Positions 23,035-35,279 of a stretch of DNA of 64,000 nucleotides are shown in pieces (the first letter of the stretch is position 1; each line of letters starts with the position of its first letter). The position numbers were made by a program, and so were the translations under genes. The DNA comes from Chrysemys picta bellii. Taxonomy: Eukaryota > Chordata > Testudines > Emydidae. The DNA lies in NCBI RefSeq assembly GCF_011386835.1, contig NC_088794.1, positions 68,954,434 through 69,018,433 on the forward strand, read 5' to 3'. The notes under the pieces are model-generated. The model had not been told where the DNA came from. It worked only from the letters and a program-made list of their open reading frames with translations, and made no database searches.

Positions 23035-23700
23035 TAAATATAGTTCAGAGCTCTCTCTCAGAAATTACAGGGTTAATATAGGCCAGCTGGAAACACTACA
23101 GCCTCACCTTTCTCAAGGAGCAGGACCATATCAGGGATGCAGCATTTAATTGATCTCCTCCCACTAGCTCTGTGTGCCTTTTGTAAATATTAGTTAGTAG
23201 GTATTAGGGCATTTCACACTCATCCTTTTTGTTCACATTTAATATATATTTTAAAACAACATACATTAGTGAATTGAGAGAGAAAGAAAATTCAAAGTCT
23301 GATCCTGTTTCTACCAATTCAACTATAATGAGGAGCAATAAAAGTAGAGGAACTGAGAATTATTGCTCCTCTTCATAAAGAGAACATACAATAAAATTTA
23401 TGTAAATATACAATAAATATAATTTGCTAACATGTAATACCTCAAGGAATGTGAAGGCTACTGTATGGTGAAAAGGAAGATGTTGTTAATATAGGTATGA
23501 GAGGAAGATAAGAAAAGATTTCAATTCACCTATGATCACTTTACAATGACATGTGTAAAAATAGCTATTTAACGCACCTTCAAATTTATTCTCTCATATT
23601 CCTGTGGCACTCACTGTAGTAGTATCTGAAGAGTTAAATGTAATAACTGAATACCATTTATAATCTACATCTGAAACCTGGACAGAATATTACAGATTAA
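23035..23700. other. No recognised gene
   Basis: AT-rich DNA with no repeat family, RNA gene or coding exon that I can support. Confidence 0.5.
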
Positions 23701-23714
23701 AGGATACTATAAAG

Positions 23715-24048
23715 CAGGGGTCGGCAACGTTCAGCACACGGCTCGCCAGGGTAAGCACCCTGGCGGGCCGGGCCAGTTTTATTTACCTGCTGACACGGCA
23801 GGTTCGGCCGATCACGGCCCCCACTGGCCGCGGTTTGCCATCCCGGGCCAATGGGGGCGGCGAGAAGCCGTGGCCAGCACATCGCTCGCCTGCGCCGCTT
23901 CTCGCCGCCCGCATTGGCCTGGGACGGCGAACTGCAGCCAGTGGGGGCCGCGATCGGCCAAACCTGCTGTGTCAGCAGGTAAATAAAACTGGCCCAGCCC
24001 GCCAGGGTTGGCCCTGGCGAGCCGCGTGCCGAACGTTGCCGACCCCTG
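23715..24048. mobile_element. GC-rich palindromic hAT MITE
   Basis: A 334-bp element flanked by a perfect 8-bp duplication, CTATAAAG, at 23707-23714 and 24049-24056. It begins CAGGGGTCGGCAACGTTC and ends GAACGTTGCCGACCCCTG. The inverted similarity runs almost to the centre near 23882: for example GGCCAGTTTTATTTACCTGC on the left pairs with its reverse complement at about 23975-23995 on the right. Each arm is about 165 bp and very GC-rich in an AT-rich neighbourhood. It has no coding capacity. It shares its tip with the element at 8621. Confidence 0.93.
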
Positions 24049-24160
24049 CTATAAAGAGTAGAGACAGATCTACACCAAATACTCTTTGCCTTGGATATAG
24101 GGAATATTTATGGATTTGGTCCCTGCAAGACAGGTAAATACCCATTGAGTAAACCAATGT

Positions 24161-24386
24161 CAGGGCTGGCTCCAGGCACCAGCTTGGCAAGCAGGTGCTT
24201 GGGGCAGCCACTTCGGAGAGGGGCGGCATGTCCAGCTGTTCGGCGGCAATTCGGCAGACGGTCCCTCACTCCTGCTCGGAGTAAAGGACCTCCCGCCGAA
24301 TTGCCGCCACAGATCGCAATCGCGGCTTTTTTGTTTGTTTGTTTGTTTGGCTGCTTGGGGTGGCCAAAACCCTGGAGCTGGCCCTG
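24161..24386 (+). mobile_element. hAT-type MITE, CAGGGC family, copy 2
   Basis: 226 bp, with tips CAGGGCTGGCTCCAGG and CCTGGAGCTGGCCCTG. It is flanked by ACCAATGT (24153-24160) and CCCAATGT (24387-24394), an 8-bp duplication with one mismatch. It is the shortest of the three copies, with a single GATCGCAATCGCGG unit followed by GTTT repeats. Orientation is the same as at 3174 and 47969. Confidence 0.9.
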
Positions 24387-24394
24387 CCCAATGT

Positions 24395-26500
24395 AATAAG
24401 AAAGCACAACATTTTCTACATATCAAATCAATATATGACTTAACTATCTTTTCAGTGCTACATTATAAGAATTGCTATCTGAGAAGATGTCTTAGTTAAG
24501 CATAGAAACAATATCAAAACACAATCTCATGAAAAAGGACAAATAGTAATTTAATTGATGGAGAGTGAACAGCATGCAGTAGTAATAACTAATACATGGC
24601 CCCAGTTAGAACCACCACCAAAAAAAGACTGGCAGCACTTGATCTCATTTAGCATCAGTCTGCATGCAAAAATATATTGAATTCAAACTGCAAAAGCCAA
24701 AAGTAACTTCTACTGCAATTTTAGCTGGCAGCAGTGCAATGCTACAGAATGCATAACAACCAACCACAGCTTTACAGTGCTATTATATCCTTTCCAAGTG
24801 AATTCTAGGGAGCTTCATGATTTAAAAAAAAATCTGTTTCTAAGTCAAAGTAAAAACTAGAATTCAAAAATGGGTAGGTAGTGTCTTAAAATGTCATTTT
24901 AAGAGAAAAATAATTCAGACCTTTGCATTTTTTTCTAGCAAGGGACAGAAATTAAAGTGCCAAACTACCACACAAGAAGCTATTTTTGTGGTACTTCTGG
25001 CCAAAACAGGAAATCCCCCAAAGTCTCACGATAAAGCCAGCTATCAAGGTTTTCTATTCAGTTTGGCAAACTCAAGAGGTCTCCTAACTTTGGGGCACTT
25101 TTCCTGACTTAACCTTACTGATTGAAATGCATCAGATAAAACAGTTCCCATGTTCTTCTTTTCAACCATAAATTAGTTCCAGCATTGGGAAAGAAAGTCA
25201 CGGAGGAGTAAGGCCCTTTGGCATTACGTATAGGTGTATAAACATAGAATAAGACGTAAGGGGAAATAGAACTGATATGTAGAGTTAAATCCAGATATAC
25301 CAATCTCAATGATAGATCATGAACATATGGAGAAAGCAAATCCATTATTTCATAAATCAAAAGATCCATGGGCAATTACTGAATCACTATCCATTATGCA
25401 ATAAGGCTAGCCTCAAGTCTTTTTCTGTGAGGTGCTGAGCATCCTTGTCTCTCAGCAAGGTTACTGGGAGTTATGGGTACTAAGCACCTCTGGCCTCTTT
25501 CAGGATTAGACCCTAAATCATAAGTCCTTAAAGTAATTATATAGTGGTTGGGCCAAATCCATCCTCTGATTTAAGTACATTGATTTCAGTGGAGTTGAAA
25601 TCAATGCAATTAAACCCGGGATGGATTTGGCCGATTATGTTTAACAGAAATCAAGGGAGTTGACTGGCAGTGATATACTGATCAAATAATCAGGTGTGGT
25701 TGCAGTTCAGCAAAATGGCCCATGAGGACCATGCATCTGGACATATTGTACTGCTATGCAACACCAAAAAACCACTTGCCACCCTGTCCCAACGCACAAA
25801 CCCCATTTACCAAGCACATGTCATCCCATTTGCTAGAAATCAGAACGCTTTTATATCCAAGAAAACCAGTTCTGAGATGGTAAGAATATGAAATGAATTA
25901 TAAGCAGTCAGTGCCCCCTGAATTCCTGAAGGAATTCAGAAAGAACAACAAAAGGTGGTCTCTATTACTCACAAATCCTATGGACATATCAGCTGCTCTT
26001 TCCTGCTAACAAGGTAGTTTGTGTCTGAGACTACCTGTCTCCAGAACTTTCCTACACACCAAGCCTGCCATCATGGGGAAAAGGAAGGGCACTCCTGTAC
26101 TCCAAGATTGTGGCTTCTCAGAGAGCAGCCTTTGGGTATTCAGCACTAGCTGGCATCAAACATGTCTGAGGCTTGTTTTTCTATCTAGAAGAGCATGAAG
26201 GGGCCCTTTCTTGTCACTTTCATCTTCCACTAACAGCATAATGAATGTTTACAATGCAGGGAAGATTTTAATTTAGGAGAAACGTTTTAAACATTTTGCT
26301 TTTATCATCAATCTAATAAACTCTAGGGCATCCAAATGTAACCTTCTACCCGATTTAACCGTGGGCATGGGAATACTTCAAACGTATCTGCTGAAAGAAA
26401 AAGAATACTCCAAGTACCACCTACATATTACCTAACAATAGACACCAAAGCAAACAGGTGCTGTGAATACTGATGAGCAATGGAGAGAGCAAATTCAACC
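24395..26500. other. No recognised gene
   Basis: AT-rich. It contains a short hairpin at 25551-25632 (listed separately) and a phrase at 25425-25515 (GAGGTGCTGAGCATC ... CTAAGCACCTCTGGCC) that looks like an old inverted repeat. Otherwise nothing. Confidence 0.5.
25551..25632. repeat. Short foldback, GGCCAAATCCATC tips
   Basis: GGCCAAATCCATC at the left and GATGGATTTGGCC at the right form a 13-bp perfect inverted repeat. A second, inner pair (CATTGATTTCA and TGAAATCAATG) is also inverted. The whole is an 82-bp hairpin of unknown origin. No target duplication identified. Confidence 0.65.
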
Positions 26501-26505
26501 TTTAA

Positions 26506-26794
26506 GGGTATGTCAACACTGCCATTAAAAAAAAACCCCATGACTGATCCATGCCAACTGACTTGGGCTCCCGAGACTCAGGCTAAGGGGTGTTTAACTG
26601 CAGTGTACATGTTCAGTCTTGGGCCAGAGCCCAGGCACTAGGACCTGTGAAGTGGGAGGGTCACAGAGTTCAGGCTCCAGCCTGAGCCTGAATGTCTACA
26701 CTGCAATTAAACAGCCCTTTAGCTCGAGCCCTGTGAGCCTTAGTCAGCGAGCACGGACCAGCCGCGGGTGTCTAATTGCAGTGTAGACACATCC
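26506..26794. mobile_element. Harbinger-like palindromic MITE
   Basis: A 289-bp element with imperfect inverted ends (GGGTATGTCAACACTGCC on the left; GCAGTGTAGACACATCC on the right). Internal mirrored blocks include GCTAAGGGGTGTTTAACTGC versus GCAATTAAACAGCCCTTTAGC. The flanks TAA (26503-26505) and TAC (26795-26797) fit a three-base TWA duplication with one change. The tip resembles the Harbinger at 58987. It is non-coding. Confidence 0.65.
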
Positions 26795-26797
26795 TAC

Positions 26798-27750
26798 GGT
26801 AGTAAGGTGGCACTTCCAGTGAAAAGGCATACCAGCCATTGGATAAAGGTTCTTGTGCATTGCAAGGTAAAGGGAATTCAACAGAACTCCACTCCCTCCT
26901 CTGCCACTTCTAGAAGCAGAGGCATAACAGATCAAAATATGTACCTTCACTGGCAGCATGCCAGCACTTCTCTACCAGAAATTACCAACCAACTTTCATC
27001 CCCTCACAAGTCACTGAGGTAGTGTTTGTTCTTCTGAAGTGAATTCCTGACTGCTTTGTAATAGCAATTTAAGATTGCTGTGGAATTGTGCTATGAAAAA
27101 TACTATCACCCATTCCCCTGCTATTAAACTAATATGACTTTATTTTACTGCTGTTATTTGTACACCTATTTAATGATTTTCTTTATTAGCAACATTGTTA
27201 TTATTAAACTGCATTTTGCAGTGCTTATAGACACGGTGCTGAGTGTAACATCCTGTTTCAATCAAATTACAGTGTGTTTTGATCACTGTCAGACTGTTCA
27301 TACAGAAAAGGGTTTCCCACCACAGGATAGGGACAGCTGAGTTTCATAACAGGCTTCCAATAACCAAGCAGAGACATAGTACCATGAACATTGTTCTAGG
27401 TGAGTTTAGAGGAAAATATAAACTTTCATTATGATGGGTGAACCTCAACTATCTAGGGCCAGTGCCTGAAGTCCAGACTTAGACAAAATGCTCATTGAAA
27501 TCAAACAGCTAAATATCTGGCCTTTAGAGGACAGATTTAAATAAGCATGCAGAAGAGTGAGCACTTACCTGAACTTATTCAAAACCTGATTTGTCTATAT
27601 AAGATGGGCTAGAAATCTTGTGAAATCTCCAGTATTTATTACACAACTCTGCAGCTAATTGATAGAGGCGCACGCTTGCACCCAGATAGATCACTGGGGC
27701 TTTACAAGAGACCTCAGGAGTGCCTGCATGTTGTCAATTAGAGAATCAGG
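26798..27750. other. No recognised gene
   Basis: Only short chance ORFs; no repeat or RNA gene that I can support. Confidence 0.5.
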
Positions 27751-27754
27751 GCCT

Positions 27755-27890
27755 TAGATTGCAAGCTTTTTGGAGGAGAGACTGTCTTCATATGTATTTG
27801 CACAGCACCTAGCACAATGGGGCCCGAGTCTTGACTGAGGCCTCTGGGTGCAACTGCAATATAACATTTTATAAATAATATTTGTTCATC
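27755..27890 (+). repeat. L2-type LINE 3' tail
   Basis: TTAGATTGCAAGCTTTTTGG, GAGAGACTGTCTTC and CACAGCACCTAGCACAATGG follow in the order of the conserved 3' UTR of L2-type LINEs (TGTAAGCTC..., GGGACTGTC..., GCGCCTAGCACA). A similar shorter piece lies at about 33486-33555. Confidence 0.65.
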
Positions 27891-30800
27891 ATTTCTGATG
27901 CATAGGAAATACTAGGAGAACATATTTTGGTCCTTCCAAAAGCAGGATGTGCAAAAGCATGTAAAAACTGACAACAAAAGTTATCCAAACTTTTCCAAAC
28001 TTTAGAAGAAGTCCCCTTAGTGTTGACATTTTTACAGAGTTGCTGGTCCCTCCTCTAATAAACCTCACCCTGGAGTTATTATTCATTCAGTAGCTAGTGA
28101 AGTCAATGGTGCTTATTACAGTAGTAAATACATCTTAAATCAAACCTCAGATGTTTGCAATTGTTCACAGCACCAAATAATTATCATTTAGAGAAATCAC
28201 TAGGATTTGAGAAACACCAAATATAAACAAAAAGGATATAGTGAAAAAAAATATTTGCTTCAACAGCTTTAGGTTTTCTTTGCAGTGACACATCATGGGC
28301 CAGATCCATGGCTGTTGCATATCAGCACAGATTCAGCTGAGGATCTGGACCCCTATATTTATGAAAAATCTACACATTTCAGTTAATAAAAATGTGCAAT
28401 AATCACCACACATGAAACTTTGTTCTTTTTGGCCTCTGTAAATCCCAGAAGTAAAATCAACATCATTATGTGCACCATTTGTTACGTCAATGTAAATATG
28501 TTTAACATTAGGTTTCTCTGCAGAGGCCTCACAAAACTATAACAATAAAGGGATGCAAGGAAGATGATATCACCAAATGCCAAATAGGAATAAATGGCAA
28601 GTGCCCACATTTCTCATCAAGTAATTGCTCACTGACTTCAGCACCAGCAAACAAGTTACACAGAGATTGCCCTGCATACACTACAACTCGAGAGGAAAGC
28701 ACTTCTAAAGAAATCTCATGGTAGAAAACTTATTACCACTCATGATCTTTTCTTTGCTTGAGCTAAGCAGTTTCACAAAGCAGGATAATAGGTTCCCCTT
28801 TTTGCTAAAGCAACTGTTCCTGCAAAGCTGCTCTGTTTGGGTTCCAGCCTACACATTAACCATATGTTTGCAAGAACTACTAAATGCCACATACAAAACG
28901 GCCTTCTGATGAAACAGATTAAAGCACAATCTCCTCCCAGTGAATGACATATTGATAGCACTGTATTGTTTTTAACTTCCATCATGATCGCAAGAAAATC
29001 GCTCCATTGTTTAGATAGTCAGTACAATTGAGGAATAAAAAAATTGCTCGAATATAGTGTTCCATTGTTTCAGGGCATTTCCTTTTGTATACCTCCAAAT
29101 CCCCATTTTTAGAGTCCCACTTACTTTTCTGTTGAACGGAACATCCAGCATGGTTTCAGAGGAATAGCATAAGTAACAGCTGCATTTTACAATCTACGAT
29201 TCAAAACCCTCATATTAAAAATTGAAATGGAATTTAGATTGAAATCTATATTGATTATTGATTCTTATTGACAACTTTAATCATTGCATTTGTGTGCTAT
29301 TTATTTTCAACATTAGGTCACATAGGACTGTAACTGATCATGTGCCACTCAAATCATTCTCTAAGTTTTTTGATTTTTTTCCTGGAGTTACACTGATCGC
29401 ATATGGCATTCAAATGTCGACTTCAACTTTCTATTCATACCTTGGCAAATTGCAGTGGGAAGTAAAATCCAATTTTAAATCATGAGCTATTTACTGAAGT
29501 TCACATATGTATGCAAGCACTGCTTTTCTTGTTAAGATGACAGATTTCCTTTTTAATGCTTTTGGGCCAGATCCTCGGTTGCAGCTTCGGATTTGCCCCT
29601 TTATCTTTGCCAAAGTATATTAGTTTTTTATGAAATATGGAAATATGTGATAATTCCCTTTCTTTCCCTCATTTTAACTAACAGATACATTGGCAGCCAA
29701 TGAATCCCTCATAAAGCATTTCACTCAGGAGCCCATTTAAGATGAAAAATTACATCTGGAAAAGTTGGCTCTGTTTCCCCCCCCTTTTAAATTCAACTCC
29801 AGTGTAATTTAGCAAAGAATATACAATTTTAAGATAAAAGTAAAATTATTCATCTGAATTTCACAAGACTGATACTGAATGTTTCTTCAGTCTACTTATT
29901 AAATCAAAAAGGGATCCATGGATAATTACTGAATCACAACACAAAGACTCAAAAGGGAATTGCAAGATATTTCAAAGAATACTGGAGTGATTCACAGTGA
30001 TTGGGACTGATGAATATTAAAATCTAAATCAGAAATATTAAAAAAAGACATGAAGATGAGTAAGACATTCCACCACTCTGGCATATTTCACCTACATTCA
30101 AACCTTTGGTAAGCCTGCAACTTCACTCTCTGCATTCTGACCCATTTCTTCTCTCACACACCTGCAGCCGTGATGTACTCATATTCAAACATGAGTTAAA
30201 TATGAACTCCCATCATCCCTTAGATTAGGGGGCAGTTAGAGCTTAAAATGGGAAGTTATCACCCATAGTAGTGTTATCTGCAGATTTTATGGCAAGATGC
30301 TAGGAATAAGTGGATGGGCGTATTTCCCTGATACACACCGACATACACACTGTGATTACATGCCCCAGGGACATAGAAGTTTACTGAGTACTTATTAACA
30401 AACAGAGAAATGTTAGTTATTTGTTGATAAGCATCAGGAAGCTAGAAAGCTTATGTCAACAGCAGTGTCATTTGACAATGTCTTCACCTAACATACCTAG
30501 TCTGTACACGGTATTACTTTCCATCAGTGAACAGTGTGACAGTAGGATAGTGTGTTATAGCTTTACCTTTCCTTTGCTGCACATGCTATGCCTCCAGCAT
30601 TGTGAACATACTCTCTTCTAGGAAAATTTATATCTCAGAATGCTGCATAGTCAGCCCTGTAATAGACAATGTTCCTATTTTGCCCATGGTTTATTGTACT
30701 CACACAGTAGAGAGTAATGTTTCTAGATTTCAATAACTTTTTAACATGTTTTCAGGCATCCTGCTGCCACTGCAGCATCTTTCCTGTGTTTAAGATGAAA

Positions 30801-31270
30801 AACAATAAACCTTAAGATAGGCTATGTTCAGATGTAAAACCCTCACTGCAGTAAGACTGTTCCAATGTTTATTTTATTTTTGCACTCTAATGGGGAAAAC
30901 ATTTATTATGCTCTCAATTTCTGTTCTCTGGCTCCCTGATTTGCACGGATACACAGTCCCCTTGTTATAATAGCACTGTATATCAAGCTTATTGTTGTGA
31001 AACATTTTGTTTCATCACAAAAGCGTTAGGTTATTGTAAAGCAATCAGCTTTCCTGTGGAAAAAGGTAAGGGCATAAATAAGCTGGAGTAACCAAGTAAA
31101 GAGTCAGAATCTCTCAAAGTATCTGGGGTGGAGGTGAGGGGAAATGGAATAATTTGACGAAGAGACACTCTGAACTTACAACCATGGAAGAAGCTGGAAT
31201 CTCTATGATTTAAGAGAGAAGAATGAATCTTAAAGACAAACAGCAGACAAAACAAGAGAACTCCAAATAA
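27891..31270. other. Long AT-rich stretch without recognised genes
   Basis: No supported coding exon, tRNA or young transposon. A hairpin lies at 28297-28352 with tips GGGCCAGATCC and GGATCTGGACCC. If the exon at 31290 is real, its intron and later exons would lie in this direction, but I could not recognise one. Confidence 0.5.
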
Positions 31271-31289
31271 AATAGCTTTCTGTACTCAC

Positions 31290-31351
31290 CTAGTGCTGAA
31301 AACTAGAACAGGGAAAAAAGGCAGCAAGTAACAAGCTGAGATGAATTTCAT
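31290..31351 (-). CDS. Candidate first coding exon with signal peptide
   Basis: On the minus strand an ATG at 31351, with A at -3, opens a 62-base reading frame. It starts MKFISACYLLPF, continues hydrophobic (FPVLVF) and ends in a phase-2 exon boundary AG|GTGAGT at 31290/31289, a near-consensus splice donor. A lysine, then a hydrophobic core, then a small-residue end is the layout of a secretory signal peptide. Upstream lies a purine-rich 5' UTR-like stretch and, about 200 bases before the ATG, TGACATCA (+ strand TGATGTCA, 31551-31558), a CRE-like element. I do not recognise the gene; a secreted peptide or receptor is plausible. No downstream exon was identified, so a chance coincidence remains possible. 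Confidence 0.4.
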
Positions 31352-31550
31352 ATTGTAGATTGTCTTTTGATTTTTTTTTCTGTTTCTTTCTCTGTATCCT
31401 CTTCTTTCTCTCCCCGTGCTTCTGATTTCCACAGCTCTTCTTCTCAGAGCAGCATGCTCCAGTGTGCAAAGGTCTGTAGATCTGGAAAAGGAGACAGACC
31501 AACAGACTGACTAATGAAGGGAGCTTAGAGTGGGATTTGAGCTTCAGGAG

Positions 31551-31558
31551 TGATGTCA
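31551..31558 (-). promoter_or_regulatory. CRE-like site upstream of candidate exon
   Basis: TGACATCA on the minus strand differs by one base from the CREB/ATF consensus TGACGTCA. It lies in a locally GC-richer stretch (31430-31620) about 200 bases upstream of the candidate start codon at 31351. No TATA box is evident. The role depends on the exon being real. Confidence 0.25.
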
Positions 31559-31619
31559 CAGGCAATGGAGCTGCTGCTGCAAGCCTACTGCCTGATAGGC
31601 TGTGATTATTCAACACAGT

Positions 31620-34600
31620 GACTCTATTGATGTCCTGAAGGATTTGTTAGTACTAGCAGTTTAAGTGGCAACTAGGGAGGGAAAACACAGTGGATGGCAC
31701 TTAACTCTAAGGTTATAAGAGTGCATCTCTGACTTGTAGATTTTGCCTGGAAGAGTGAAGAAAAACAATACATAACAAATCTACTCTAGTTATAAGTTGT
31801 ATTGCTTACCAGAAAGGGATCTGTACAAAGTTCATTGTAGAAAAGTAGGTACTACTTATTTAAAGTAACAGACAATCAACCTGATGCATCCTGCCTAGAA
31901 AAGCTGTCCTCTGCAAAGTAGGAATTAAACCTTATTGTTCTACTTTGATATTCATACAATCACAGCTTGATGCTAGTAGTAAAATGAGAAGAGAGGAAAT
32001 AGGTTTATATATTTTGGAACATTTATGTCATCTTTACAAAACCTTAATTGTCAAGAGAAACTCTTAAAAGGCTTCAGATTTGTGTTTTTTTTTTCCTTTT
32101 CTGTGTTTATGGGCTTTCTGATCTTGATTTAAACAAGTCAGTGGTTGATAGAGGCGCTTTCAGATTTTAATCAGCTATTTCCTCTCTCGGGGTTAAACTC
32201 ATCAGGTGGTAAGAATGAAGCCCCTCAATTTCTCTTCTCAAATAGTGTGTGTCAGAAATAAAAGGTCCTAAATGTCCTTGCCCTGCAAGGGATACAGGCT
32301 ACAGTGCACAGCACATAATAAATGTTCAGTATAAGTATGGCAGAAGTGTAGAATTTAAACAAAGTAGTTTTATGTAACGAGAACAGCTTTTTCTGTAAAG
32401 CGAAAAAGGCAGCCTTGGTCATAAGGAAAGGGAGCTCGAGTTGTTTGCATACTTACTTGCTCATGTAAAAGGGGTCTGAATTTTTAAAGTTCAATAATGT
32501 ATTATAGAGGGAAGCTTTCAGATTTTAACCCACGTTTCTATTGCTCCCTGTTGAGTAGAATGGGAGACATTTGAACACCATTACAATAATTACAGATTCA
32601 CTAATTGCAGTGAGTGGGAGCTCGGACCACAATACCTGTCTCTAGGGAATTAGTCAGACTTTCCCAACACACACAAATAAAACCAATACAATCCAACTCA
32701 CGTGTGAAGTGTGTCTCATTTGGGAAATAAAACGACAGCACACACCGCTAAAAAAAGGAAATCTGACCTCTCCCCCAATCAGTGTTTCCTGGTAGGAGCT
32801 TCCTGGTTCAATATGGTTGGTCCTCAGTTCAGCACGATTCTCCACAGCTCAGGAACTATATTAATTTGAGGCAATATTTTTGTTGTTTTCCACATTACAC
32901 ACCACTACCAAAGAGGGTCATGTTACCATGGTTACTCATGATTGGATAGTAAAAAGGTCATAAAAAGCGCAGCCTGCCTGTCAGTTTCTCGCCCAGAAAA
33001 TGCCAAACTTTCCAGGCTACCAGACACCTCACCTACAGCCATATGCCAATAGTTTAATCCTTCCCTCATCCCCTTACGTGCATACAAAGGAGACTGACGA
33101 AAGGCCAACGGTGCCTCAGGGGAATGCACCAAAGCCAGATGAGCCTAGAGTGAGCTTTTGGAACCTCATATAGTTCTACAACCTGAACAATTCTTTCGGA
33201 ATTCTGTTACTGTTCTCCCTCTTCACAGAAGTTGTGTCTTTTGTGTGAAATTACAGTGCCAGAAGTCTTTTTTTTCTTGACATTTTGGCCATGCTGTCAT
33301 GAGAGAGATCAAATCCACAAATGGCAAATCGGTATGCGACAGAGATTGTATTATATAGCTACACAGAAGTACTGTAAGTGACCATCATTCTACCACTTGT
33401 TCTCAGCACTCTGGCTTGCATTTGCTACATCCTAACCAGACAAAACTGCTGAATGCAGAGATGCATGAAAATATGCTCTGTGTCTGATTAATGATGCATT
33501 TGTGCAGTGTCAAGCACAACAGGGCCCTTCCCTTTCACAATACAAATAAGTAATGATTCCATGAAGGCATTTAGTCAGATTAACCAACAATATCCTCTTA
33601 AGCAGCTTGGAAGTCATGGGAAGCAGACTGACTGATGCAAGCTGTCCTCCTATCCCTATAGAAAAGAATATCTCAGGTGTGTTTGTGTGGGAGCAAGTGA
33701 GGGACGTTGCTACAGGTAGGCTGAGGTGGGGGTGGGGGGAGAGGGAGCCCTTGTTACATGATCCAAGAAATCCTTGAGCATCTGGGGAAGACAGACATTC
33801 CCCCCCCCCCCCGCTACGTCCCCCAACATATCACCCCACTGTAAACAGCATCTCGGTGTATGTTAGTCACACCTATTCAATGCCAAACTGGGAGCTCTGG
33901 AGACTGCCATCCCCCAACGACCAGGCCCTGTGCACATACGCCCTATGATCCCCACCTACCCAGAGTGTTTTGTAGAAAACCCCTGTACCCCAAATAGAGC
34001 TCTGTGGATGGAGAGGTCTCCAGCACACCCAGAAGCATTCTGCATATATATGCCCTGCACAAAGCTAAAGCCCCCAAACATTAAGGGGGTCACAAGAGCA
34101 ACTAATGCAAACCTATAGCCAACTGTCTCCCTAAAAGAAAGCATTTGCACACACAAAATGGTTAACTATGGACATAAATGCCAGCTGTAAATGCAAGTGA
34201 GAGCACAAGAGAATCCACATTTTTGCAGGCAAACTTCTTGTGCTGTCCTTGGGAAAACTTGGCCACTAGTATTCAGATGCTGCAGTTATATGCACAGCCT
34301 TCTTGATTTAAGCCATATAAAATGTGGAGCACTGACCTTGTTTTTCCACCTTTCATTTTGCTATATATATATCTTTTAGAACTTGTCATTTTAACAGCAG
34401 TGTTAATTTTTTTAAATGGTTAATAGCTATTTTTATAAAATAAATTGCAGATTGTTTCTGATTGTCATTTGGTTTATAAAAGTAGTATTTTCAACATGCA
34501 AAGAATTATATAAATGCTGCCAGATATTTAATTATTAACTTATAATAATTGAATTAATTAAAAAACTATTAGGGGAGAAATATTCCATACAAAGAAATCC

Positions 34601-35270
34601 AAAATGCCCACGTCTGAGGAAATCAAGGATTACCATTCCATGGCTGGATTTATGCACAGTCTTATTAAATAAAATAATTGTAACCAGTCTGGCAAGTAAA
34701 AGTTCTTCTGATTATATGGTCCTTTGCCAATACTCATATGCCCTGAATATAAAATAACTGTACAGGAAACAGCGGTACTGGTACTATACAATAACTTCCA
34801 GTAATGCAGTAATTTTATTTACATAACACCAATGAAACTTATTGTCACACAAATTCCTGCAGACTTGGTTACACACACTGACAGTTTGGAAGCACCATTC
34901 TGTACTTTGTTAGATACTTTTGAAGGGGAAGATGAAGCTAGAGATCCCTTTTTGAAATATAAACACATCTTTCACATATTAGAAAGACATCCATGTATGC
35001 ATGTGTTTTCACATTATCTAATATAATGATCCCGCAGTCTTGAGTGGATACTTTGAGAAGCTACCATAGTAATAGAGAATCTATCAGCTGTTTAAAATGA
35101 TAAAGTACACATGTTTTGTCTATTTGAAATGTGCAAATGTACTAAAGAGAAGTGGAGGAAAACAGATTACATAACAAAATATTTACATTTTGCTGCAGAC
35201 TATTTATCCCAAGCCGTTATTTCTAGTGTTTGGGCTATGCTGTTTCTGTGCAAATTTCACAATAAGGTAA
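31620..35270. other. Long stretch without recognised genes
   Basis: AT-rich and unique-looking. It has a C14 run near 33800-33813, a TATATATATAT run at about 34361-34372 and a short L2-like tail at about 33486-33555 (TTGTGCAGTGTCAAGCACAA). No coding feature supported. Confidence 0.5.
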
Positions 35271-35279
35271 TAAACTCGG

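Noticed and set aside
23697..24229. Proline- and arginine-rich ORFs near 24 kb
   Set aside because: They read through a palindromic MITE on both strands with mirror-image content, which is not coding evidence.
28773..28985. Minus-strand ORF with an AKRGTYYPAL-like end as a neuropeptide exon following 31290
   Set aside because: One dibasic site by chance is not enough; no matching splice acceptor in the right phase, no amidation glycine arrangement and no known peptide recognised.
31290..31616. 108-codon minus-strand ORF overlapping the candidate exon
   Set aside because: It is in a different frame from the signal-peptide frame, has no recognisable domain and its start lies upstream of the CRE-like site; the shorter frame with the splice donor is better supported.
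33799..33813. Long C run as a possible regulatory G-quadruplex
   Set aside because: A single homopolymer, likewise at 63391-63406, is more simply a slippage-prone simple repeat or assembly-length artefact.
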